Positions 49,801 through 61,400 of a DNA stretch of 64,000 nucleotides are shown here, piece by piece. The notes below the pieces were generated by a model. It had not been told where the DNA came from. It did no database searches and worked only from the letters and a program-made list of their open reading frames with translations. Within the stretch, counting starts at the first letter, position 1. Each line of letters opens with the position of its first letter. Both the position numbers and the translations under genes were made by a program. Source of the stretch: Capra hircus (Eukaryota; Chordata; Mammalia; Artiodactyla; Bovidae); assembly GCF_001704415.2 (NCBI RefSeq), contig NC_030823.1:72168458-72232457 (forward strand). The letters run 5' to 3'.

Positions 49801-52800
49801 GAAACTCTGTGCCTATTAAACACTAACTCCCTCTTCCCCCTCCTCTGAGTCTCTGGCAGCCACCATTTTACTTTTCTATGCGATCTTGACTACTCTCTGT
49901 ACCTCATATAAATTTGATTACACAGTATTTGTGCTTTTGTGACTGACTTACTTCACTTAGAATAATATTCTTGAGGTTTATTCATGTTGTAGCATAGAAG
50001 CACAAGCTGGAATCAAGATTGCCGGGAGAAATAACAATAACCTCAGATATGCAGATGACACCACCCTTATGGCAGAAAGTGAAGAGGAACTAAAAAGCCT
50101 CTTGAAGAAAGTGAAAGAGGAGAGTGAAAAGGTTGGCTTAAAGCTCAACATTCAGAAAACGAAGATCATGGCATCTGGTCCCATCACTTCGTGGGAAATA
50201 GATGGGGAACGGTGGAAATAAATAAAGTGTCAGACTTTATTTTTTTGGGCTCCAAAATCACTGCAGATGGTGACTGCAGCCATGAAATTAAAAGATGCTT
50301 ACTTCTTGGAAGGAAAGTTATGACCAACCTAGATAGCATATTGAAAAGCAGAGACATTACTTTGCCAACAAAGGTCCATCTAGTAAAGGCTATGATTTTT
50401 CCTGTGGTCATGTATGGATGTGAGAGCTGGACTGTGAAGAAGGCTGAGCGCCAAAGAATTGATGCTTTTGAACTGTGGTGTTGGAGAAGACTCTTGAGAG
50501 TCCCTTGGACTGCAAGAAGATCCAACCAGTCCATTCTGAAGGAGATCAGCCCTGGGATTTCTTTGGAAGGATTGATGCTAAAGCTGAAACTCCAGTACTT
50601 TGGCCACCTCATGCGAAGAGTTGACTCATTGGAAAAGACTTTGAAGCTGGGAGGGATTGGGGGCAGGAGGAGAAGGGGCGACAGAGGATGAGATGGTTGG
50701 ATGGCATCACTGACTCGATGGATGTGAGTCCGAGTGAACTCCGGGAGATGGTGATGGACAGGGAGGCCTGGCGTGCTGTGATTCATGGGGTCGCAAAGAG
50801 TTGGACACGACTGAGCGACTGAACTGAACTGAACCGAACTGAGCATATATCAAAATTTCCTTTCTTTTACAGACTGAATTGTATGTATGTCATAGCTCCA
50901 TAATTCAGTTTGCTTATGTGTTATCTGTCCATGGACATTTGGATGGCTTCCGTGTTTTAGCTATTGTGAATAATGCTTCCATGAGGGTACAGATATCCCT
51001 TCAAGACTCTGCTTTCTAAAAATACTGAATCACTGTGTTGTACACCTGAAACTAATATAACATTGTAAGTCAACTATACTTCAATTTAGAAAAGGAAGGA
51101 AAGAAAAGAAAGACTCTGCGTTCAGTTCTTTTGATATATAACCAGGAGTGGACTTTCTGCATCATGTAGTAATGCTGCTTTTGACTTTTGAAGGAACCTC
51201 CATCTATTTTCCCCAGTAGCTGTACCTTGCTGCATTCTCACCCACAGGGCACAAGAGTTCTGATTTCTTCACATCCTGTCAACAGTTGTTATTTTTTGTT
51301 TCTGTTTTTGATTTCGGCCATCCTAACAGTTGTGAGGTGACATCTGATGGTTTCAGTTTGCATTTCTCTGGTAATTAGTGATGTTGAGCAGTTATTATGT
51401 AACTCTTGGCTATTTGTATGTCGTCTCCAGGGAAGTGTCTATTAAAGTCCTTGCCAATTTTTGAATCAGGCTGGTTTTTTTGTTGTTGTTTTTGTTGAAT
51501 AGGGTAATATTTTGAGACTACATAAATACTGTATTTCTTATTAAATTTTACCCACTAGGTTTAGCATTGATTGATACTTCTTGGATAAATGACTACTGTG
51601 ATGGTTGCCAAATGGTTGCCTAATTTCATTATTCCTTCTGTATTTATCACTTGGTTTTTTATTGTATGGGAAAACCTTATTCTCTCCCTGCTTATTTACT
51701 CCTGTGTTTATTTATATCATTATGAATTCTTATTGTCTGTAATAGCTTATAATCTGTTTTTATCATTACTATTTATTTGAAAGTCCCAATGGTCCCAGAT
51801 GGTCCTAGATTTGTTTCATGGGAGCCCTTGAAAAGTTTCTGTGTTCTAATAACATGTCATTATTCTTTGAGCAGTTTTTTCTTTATAGGCACAACACCAT
51901 TTCTTCAAGAAATCTTGGTTTCTTTTAGTACAGAATGATATTTAGAAACTAAGCTCTGGGTGCTAAGTGTGCTCCCAAGGCCTGTCAGATGACAGAGCTA
52001 GAGAATATATGCACACGCATATAGACACATGTATCTATATTTCTATATCTATCTATGTAGATTAAAAGATTGATTCATACCAACACCTCCAGTTCCAATT
52101 GAACATCACATGATTCATTCTAATTTTCTTCCTTTTCATATTTATAACTCCAGAAATGAGAACCTAGCTTTTGTTATCCTCAGCATATACCACTTATTTG
52201 ATTAAGGTGGTTAATCTGCAGTTGCTTCTGTGCCCTTTACTTGGATGTCCTTTCCAGTATACCTGGGCTCCGACACCCCATGCCAGGACACAAGGATGCC
52301 CTCTGCAGTCTATGTTGGGTTGCCCCATTGCAGCCCCCTTGCACATACCTTCTCTGCCTCTCTCAGTTCTGAAGCCCTGTGCCAGGTGCCGTATGGACAC
52401 CCTCTGCTGCCCACTTGAGCTCTGAAACTTTACACCAGACCACCACTGCTGCCCCAGTGTGGACACCCTCCTTATCTCAGTCTCAGTATCTGAAGTTAGG
52501 CAACCACTGCTTCTCGACAGAAGCAGTATTTAAGGAAAATCATGCAAAGGCTAACTTCCTAGGTCGCAGTTATAAAGAATCTGCCTGCCAATGCAGGAGA
52601 CACAAGAGATGTGAATTTGATTCCTGGGTTGGGAAGATCCTTTGAAGTAGGAAATGGCAACCTGCTCCATGCCTGGAAAATTCCAGGGACAGAGGAGCCT
52701 GATGGGCTACAGTTTATGGGGTTGCAAAGAGTTGGACACTACTGAGCACCCACACTGCACGCACACCCAAAGGCTGTTCAGGGAGCTCAGACATGCCTAT

Positions 52801-55800
52801 AGCATTGCCTACCTTGCTGCTAGTCTAGCTCTGTCTGCCCTCAGCGTGGCCTCACTGATTTGACCTGAGTCAATGACTGTACTTCTCTAGGCTGGTCATC
52901 ATAAGTGATCTGGGGGCTTGACTTATAAAATTCAGCTGAACCAGTTAGATATCTCTTCTTTGGAGGGAGTTTAGAGTTGGAATATGGAGAGACCAAGAGA
53001 ATAGGCAATGGGGCTGAAGTCAAGGGTACACTGAGGGCTGAGAAAGGACTGTGATGGCCAGACTGAGTCTGTCCCAAGTGAAGCAGAGCTTAACAGGGAG
53101 AGCGGGAGGAGGAGCAGGTGCACTGAAGGAAGCAGGTATGGCCTAACCATGCTAGCTCTGGGAGAGCCTAGCCGCAGTTCCTTCAAGGCCAGCTATCTCC
53201 TCAGGGGAGGACTGAGACAGAGGTGTGCCCAGTGAGGGCCAGTGATTTGGCGCCTCTTCAAAATAATATTCTTTAAACATCATTCATAACATTTAATTAT
53301 TTAGTGAGTGCTGGAAAAGACTAGTTTTCTAATGCTAGAAATAAAGGATTTATGATATGCACTTATTACATGGAAGTTCCTGAACAAGATCATGGGAAAA
53401 TGTTAAATGATTTAAAACCCGTATAATACACTCAGCTCAGTCATATGTTAATTGGAATCTGACTTCAGGCACATGCCCATTGGCTGTTTTTAGGTAGGTG
53501 TTGGTAGTTTTGCTTATAGGTATATAGACAGGTTGAAAAAAATTCTACAAAAAATGTTTTTGTTTATATATCTATGATTGGATTGATGATTATTCCTTGA
53601 TAGATTCTTAGCATTGTATTTGTTAGGTGAATTTGGGACCCACCAGAACCCTGCAGGCTCCCCCTACCCCAGATACAAAATCCCCTCTATGTCCCCCACC
53701 TCTTGTTTTTAGAAAAGTTGAAGTCTCCCAGGACTCCCAGAGTTATGGAAGAGCAGGCTCAAGCAGTTAATGATTAGGAGAGTAGAGTCCTAATAGTCTC
53801 GGTGTCTGATGCATATCCCTGAGCTGTGTTTCAGACGCTATAACAGCCACAAGGGGACATGACATAAGCTGTTCCATCGTGAGCAGCACTGAATCTGACT
53901 AATACAATTCTAAGAACTGGTCTCAAGAGAATTACATTATTACTCATAATGATCTATATCTTTCTGGGCATCAAAATAATTATAGCTTGCTCTGCCCGTA
54001 TTCATGTAAGCAGACATTTAAAATTGTCAGCAAAGAGACGCTACAGACCCATCTTGAACTCAGAAAATATGCAGTCCTTTGTCAGCGTAAAGAAATTAGA
54101 GAAGACAGACCTTCGCTCCCAAACCTGTAGAAATGGAATGACGTTTGACAGTGAGGAATTGAAATGGCTCTTTTGCTCCTTTCCTGTTTGCCCGTTTCTG
54201 TTCCCCTCTAGCCTCAAAAGAATCTAACTATAGGAATGAGGTCACTAGGCAATTTAAACTAGCTTCTGAGCTATGTTTTCCTGAATGCATACTTGTTGAT
54301 TTTTTCCCCTAGATTAAAAGAAGAATGAAGAATTATGTATTTGAAGAGTAACTAGCTTTGTACCCCCAGTAGTCCCCTCAGCTGTCCTGCAGGCAGATTA
54401 CAGGGGCAAGATAACCTCTGAAGAGAGAGAATCAGCCAGTCTGCATACAGTGGAGAAGGATGCAGAACTCAGCCTCCTGCCTTGATGATTCACTCAGATT
54501 CTTTCCCTCCTTTTCCCTTCAAAAACTGTCAAGGCTGAGCAGAATCTCTGGAGTTGGTCTCAGGACATGGGTCCACTTTCCCCCAAGATTGCTGGCTTTT
54601 CTGATGGAAGTAACTTCCCTTTCTACTGACACTTGCTTCTTTTGAGCCAAAATTATTGGCTTTTGAGCAGCAAGCTAGCCAAACCCGAGCTCATTAACAA
54701 AATGATGAGAAAATTCGAGGCTACATACTGACTATAGAATGTTCATATTCTACATATAGAATACACATTGCCAAATTGCTTTAGGTACAATGAAAACTGA
54801 AGGACAAGACTTTTAAAGATCAATAGTGAAAACCAGTAACAGTGCCCATCTCATACCCACTTTGTAGAGTTAAATATAGTCTGCAACAGTTGAGAGTGTT
54901 GTAGGCAAACAAAAACCCAGCTAAACAAGAAAGACACCTCCACTTCTTCATGGGATTTGGTGTTTCAGTAGTTTCAGTCATTTGAATTTATTTGTTTACT
55001 TGTGAGATTGAGCACAATCTCTGTTCTCCTAAAGTTCGCCATCCTCAGAGGTGAAACATTTCGCTTTTGCTTGTTGTACGGAATCCTCTCCCTTACTTTT
55101 CTTAAAAAAAAATTATTCTAACAAAATTCATACCCAGCTTGTACAATAAGCAGCTCCAAAGTGAATCAAGTGAAAGCCCCTTTCTTTAAGCGCAGGGCAA
55201 CTCACACGACATATACTGTTTCGTGAACATATGATTCTTATAGTCAATACTCATAAAAATTTACATGCTATTTCTCTTCCATTTAGGAACCGGGCCCTAG
55301 TGGTGGGTATTCAGGTTTCTTTTGGATGAAGAATGCAGTGAGGATCGCTTGCACCGGGATGTGGGCTTCCGGTCGTAGGTGCCTTGCCTTCCTCTCTTGC
55401 TCATGGCTGCAGCATCTGCAGCTATGCCTGGCTCAGCGTGGGCCCACCATTCATATTCTTTGATAACTGAATCGACACGCTTGGGAAGCATTTATGCAAG
55501 TTTACCTGTAGCGTACATTTCTCAGGTGTAGCGTTAATCTCTCTCTCCTCAGCCATTCCTCATTTTGAAATATCTTTGAGTAGATTTCTTCTTTTTAAAA
55601 TCAAAGCTTTTTTCAAGAAGAAACCTCCCTGGGTCAAGCTCAACCATCTAAAGCTATCTAATGTCACCAGGTCAAATTCACTTTTCACTTTATAACATTA
55701 AAGTTGTTTCAGCGATATCTTTGTCAGACTTGGCAGCATGAAGCTGCATGCGACATTGATTCACTGTATTTACTGTTAGAAAAGTTTTGTTAAGATCTTA

Positions 55801-58364
55801 ATAGGCAATGACATGGAAAACCAGCTTACAGAATAGAAAACATAGATGACCTATAAACACATGAACATGAAATTCAGTCATTAATTACCTGACTTTTATG
55901 AAATATCCACCACAGGCCAGGTGCTGTTGTAGGAAATAAGGAAATAAGTATAACCAAAAATAGAATGCTACTGCTCTCAAGGGGACAGGGACCTCACATT
56001 CCATTCCATAAGTAAACAAAGAAATTCAAATTGTAACCACTGAATGCCTTGTTCCTTTACTTACAGAACTGTCAGTTGCTGAAAACTTGGTTAACTCTCC
56101 AAAGCAGGTGTGAGATGAACACTCATATATGTATTCAAGGTGGGAATGGAACGTGATGTTCATATTCATTTAAATGGGTTTTCATTTTTGTGTATTTAAA
56201 AAGTCAGGTCTTTTATTTTTCACTTTTGTATAAAGCAATTTGGAAATATATACCAATAGCCCTAGAACAGTTCCATCATTTCACCCAGTAAATCTAGTAC
56301 TAAAAATTTATCAAGGAAATACTCAACCAAGTCATAGATTTATGTGCAAGATTCTTGTTTTAGGGTTTTAAAAATACATTGAGAGTAACTACATCCAAGT
56401 CCTCCTAAAACAGAGTTCCCCTGCTGAGCTTATGATTAACCTTTCTATTCAAAACTTTATTCCCTTTCTTGTCCCACCATAGTTTCCCTCAGGATTGAGG
56501 AGTATCAAAGAAAAGGGGAGATTGAAACCAAGTAGGACCCTGTGGGGCATTCCTGGGTTCTATGGGCCTTCCATGTCCTCTATTTCTTTCTGTAGAAAAA
56601 AAGGCTTTTGTCTCTTAGGCCTTCTCCAAGTTTCAAAGAACAAACTCGAGTAGCTAATGATTAGGACAAGAGTCACAGGACTCCTATATCCTCCTAAAGG
56701 GATATAAATTATAATCTGATGCTTATCTTTGATTTGTTCTACAGAAACTATGCCCCCCCACCGCCCTCCCCCACTCAGGTAGAGGATGATGACTACATGC
56801 TGATCACAAGCACATAGACCCAGACTGTTGAAACTAGAAGGGTGATGATTGAGATCCCAGAAACATCACCCTGTTACCCCACCATCAACCAGTCAGAAGA
56901 AGGTCCTCAAGCTAATCCTATGACAGTGTCTGCAACACTGTCTTAAAAAACCCTTGTCTAAAAGTCAATGAAGAGTCTGAGTCTTTTGAGCATGGGCTGC
57001 AAGTTCTTTTTGCTTGGTGCCCTGCAATAAACGCTGTACATTCCTTCACCATAACCTGGTGTCCACAGATTGGCTTTGCTGCGAAACAGGGAGAGACTGA
57101 GTTTGTTGTTGCTGTTGTTCAGTCGCTTACTCATGTCTGACTCTTTGCGAGCCCATGGACTGCAGCACGCCAGGCTTCCCTTCCTTCACCGTCTCCTGGA
57201 ACTTGCTCAGATTCATGTCCATTGAATTGGTGTTGCCATCCAACCATCTTGTCCTCTGTCATCCCCTTCTTCTCCTGCCTTCAATCTCTCCCAACATCAG
57301 GGTCTTTTACAATGAGTCAGCTCTTTGAATCAGGTGGCCAAAGTATTGGAGCTTCAGCTTCAGCATCAGTCCTTCCAATGAATATTCAGGGTTGATTTCC
57401 TTTTGGATTGATTGGTTTGATCTCCTACCTGCGTTTGGTTCCATAAGAATAATTGTTCTGTATTTATATGTATCTAGAAGTAAATTCTTCAAAATATGGA
57501 GGAGTTTTATTCTCAGCTTTGTGCTTCTCTTCATTTTTTCCAATTTTCATACTCTGTGTGTATGTATGTGCAGCTTTTATAATCACAGAAACATTTTTAA
57601 AAAGTATTAGGGCCATTATTAGTTCCATTATTTTGTGCCTTTAATTTGTAATCTTTTATGAGAGTTTTATTTCAGAATTTGCTTCCTATGATGCTTCCTT
57701 CTTTTGAATATAATCTTGTCTATCATTGATTCTGTTTTATTCCTTTTTTTGTCAAGAAACCCAAGAGTCAATTTAGAAACTTAAGCACAGCATCTATGTT
57801 GAGTCTAATTTTGGCATTTTTATATTCTTCTCTTAAAACCTCATTTTTTACTTGGGTATTTCCAAATAAAGTGTATTTGTTATAAGCCTTTCCAAACTCT
57901 TTGGTGAATGGACATAAAGGCATGGATGATGGTAGAACTCTGCTATTTTCGTCAGGAACAGTACTTGAATGAAAATAATGGTCTAGCAGGGTTAAGGAGC
58001 CATGACTACTTAACTTTTTCCAACCCACCCCTTTCAAGGGAGTAACCAAGGAGTAATGGTCACATAAATAGCATTATGTTTTCAACCTGCACTAATAGCA
58101 TTGTTTCCAACCTACACTAAGTTGTCGCGGTCACAGCAGCAAGTCTTCTCCGCCACTTTAAAGTCTCCCCTCACCGCTCTCGGGCAGCAGACGTGACACT
58201 GAGCTCCAGTTCCAGTGTGCCAAGCTGTTTGAGTCCTCCGGATGCTGTCTGAGCACAGTCTCTTGGATTTAGGCAGTAATGACTCCTGCAGTTTTTATGT
58301 GCAGGTGGTTGGTTCTTCCTCTGAACTCCTTTAGGTCTTCTCCCAGGCCCTGTAGAGGACAAAC

Positions 58365-58428
<64 letters not shown>

Positions 58429-61400
58429 CTCCCTTCCTGGTGTTTTCCCTACGCCCCTCAACACTGTTCAGACCTGCAGCATTCCCCTCATCACGTAAAT
58501 ACCTACATCTCTATGTAGAAATATATCCACTCACCTTGGCAATTGTGCACCCTGAAAATTATTTCTGCGGTAATCAGATTTAAGGGTAAAGATTCATCTT
58601 TCTTAGAAGAACTAAGGCAATTGGGCGAGGGATAAATTACCTCATTTTACTGTATTTGCTAGGCTCCTTTGCATCCTAGATCTTGGTTGCCACCCTCCTT
58701 GCTTCCCCTCAAGTCATATCCGTACATTAAAAATGAGCCTATATTTCAGGAACAAATGGATGTCACAGCTGAAGGCTCTAAGATTAACAGCTGTACATTC
58801 TTGTCTTTATGAAAAGCGGAATTTCGCGTAATCCAAATCCTGTTAGCTGATCAGTTGAGAAACCTGTTTCTTTTTCTTCTTTTAATGTAGAATTCTTTAA
58901 ATAGGTTTAGAACACACAGCCAGTCCACAACTGACAAATGGGTTAAAGTCCAACAAATGACTTCATGCACTGGTTTGAGTTTTCCCAGGAAAGCATTGTC
59001 TTACAGGCTATTTGCTTCTGGCTAGTCAGCTATAATGTGATCGAAATACTACACATGGCTGATAAGCTTTCTCCAGATGTTTTCAAATGTTCTCTGCCTA
59101 ATTCAGTGATTTTTTTCCCCCAGTCATATTGGAGTATTAATCTCCCTGTCTCAGTTTGTTTCACAAATACCATCCAGGTATTTTCTTTCATTCTTTATCC
59201 TACCCCACTGCTTCACTGCCTGATCTTTTTGACTTCATGATGGATCTTGGATGTGATAGAGATTGGGTCCCAGAATGTGTGTGTATGGTGTGAGGTACAC
59301 ATGTGGGGTGTCCTAGAGGGAACACCACCTCTAGTCTTATATGGATGGGTGATGTAGGGGAGACTGTTGTTTGCCAACATCAGTGTCTTATAGAAATAGA
59401 ACCCCTGATTTTCAGCTGGACACAAGTCCATCCTGAATAAAGACCATAACTGCAATTAGCTATAGCAAAAGTGTGTGACATTCAAGTTCTTCTTCCTTGA
59501 AAGCGTTCTTCTTTCTTCATTTTCTCTAGCTAGAATTCTGACATGATAAATGAGCCATTTTGGACACATAGGTGAGGATAATAATGCCCAGGGATGCTGG
59601 TTTTTGGATAGAAAGTTCCCAGATGAGTCCACGGATAGAGCTTCTCTTGCAGCTCTAAATTCTTCCCCAGGCCGTTCCATGATAGAAAAAATAAATTTAG
59701 ATATGTTTAAGCCATTGTAAATTTGGGTGTTTATGACACTTGTTTGACATATACTCAAACTAGCACGTGGTGAAAAGTGAAAGACTAGGCAATGTAACTA
59801 GATGTTACACATACACAGAAACTTGAGCAGTACGTGCCAGAAATGGTGTTGAGTGGTAGATAGATGTGGACAGTAAAGACCTTCCCAGAGGCAACAGTAC
59901 TGTCTCTGATGATGCTAAAGAAGTAGCCAGCATTTTAGAGAACATATCAAAAGTGTAGGATTTCTATGTAATGCAATACATGAAAATGCACTGGGGAGAA
60001 AAACAATTGCTGATTACTGCAATTCAATAAGCCACTTAATGCAGTCCCTGGAAAGAATGATTAAAAAGCCATCCCAATGCTCTTTGGCTGACCTTAGGTT
60101 TAATCTGAGGTTTTGCATCGCCCTGTTTGTGGGATTCAGATTTTAAGGAGGAAGGATTAAGGAACACATTTGCTGACTCTCTGAAAGAACATAGCCTATG
60201 CAAATCAACAAAACTTCCATTAAAAAAAAAAAAGAATATAGTCTAGAGCAGAGAAGTTCTTCAATTAGGGTGCGAAAGGAAAGTGCTTGCACTTTGCAGA
60301 TTCAGACATTCTTCAAAACAAACAGGCTGGATTCTTGGCTATACAAACAACAGACATGAAGGACAGCAGTCCAGCTAGGTTTCTGCTTCCGAGTCCACAG
60401 AGACGACGAGGTGACATTTAGTCGTCGGAGAAGATGTGCAGAAACAGAGGTTATCAGAATTTCATCATGTCCCCAGTCTGCTGTGCTAATTCTGTTCCTT
60501 CCGAGACTATTTCGGCTGCGTGCATCTTACACAGAGTTAAACTCACCAGATAAAGCACACCCTATGCTCAGAGTGGCTGTATCAATCAACCGAGATCATA
60601 AAAGCCACCTACACCATGACCGACCCGCGGGTTTTGGCCGATGCCCGAGGAGGGGTTGGGGATGTGCCCAGCACCCTCTCACTCAGTATGCATCCAGATG
60701 CTCTCCCTTCCTTTCAGCGCAGAGAGAGGCTGTGTCTGGGGAGGGGTGGGGGAGTCTGTGTTGTCCAGGAAGCACAGGGATGCATATCAATCACTCTGTT
60801 TGGCGGGTAGCACAGACACACTGCCCTTTTATCCTATCACTATGCAGGCCTTTCCCATCCGTCCAGGAAGTGGGACTGTTTACAATATAGATGGTGTTCT
60901 GAGTCACAATAATAACGCATGTTTGTGAGCTACTCAAGAAATTACAAAGCTTCTAGGTGATTTGTTTTCACATTGCTAGGAGCCACATGCAGATGGCTAA
61001 TTTTGATCCTGGTGTTTGCGTCTTCCAGCCACGTCCCTCTCACTGACTAATCAACAAATATGTGCGGCAATTCTCTACTGGACCCATAATGAAATGGGTC
61101 TAGGAAACCCCAAAGTTGGAAACTCTGGCTTTTCCCTGGTGATCCCTTCAAATGCTGTCACCATCAAAAGCACAGGGGGCCTCTCTTGATTTTGCAGCAT
61201 TCTCTTTCTAAATATTTCTCTGAACACACTTGTTCTCTACCCTGTTTGTGGATTAAAAAGAACTTTTGATGTAGCAAGTTCAGATTTTGGAGAACACCCC
61301 CGGTATGGGCAGGTCTGTTATAATATGGTCTATTTGTTTTCATTGTTCATTTTGCCTTGGCTTAACCCATTTACCAGTCAACTGTGTGTTAAAATATTTC

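Larger units (their letters stand above)
49690..51480 (-). repeat. Old L1 (L1M-type) 3' region, interrupted twice
   Basis: The + strand reads GTTGTGCAACGATCACCATC, CTATTGTGAATAATGCTTCC and TAACCAGGAGTGGACTTTC in the order of a reversed ancient L1. It is broken by BovB at 49997-50841 and by a short L1 tail at 51017-51109. Confidence 0.82.

Noticed and set aside
55297..55491. Lys/Arg-rich minus-strand frame (MSKRGRQGTYDRKP) as a ribosomal-protein-like pseudogene
   Set aside because: Only a few residues resemble such proteins; no extended match in any frame and no insertion hallmarks.
58171..58464. Frames through the CA repeat (Cys-Val and His-Thr runs)
   Set aside because: Microsatellite translation artefact.
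60411..60890. 159-codon + strand frame in intron 4
   Set aside because: No family match and no splice-site pair that would make it an exon.
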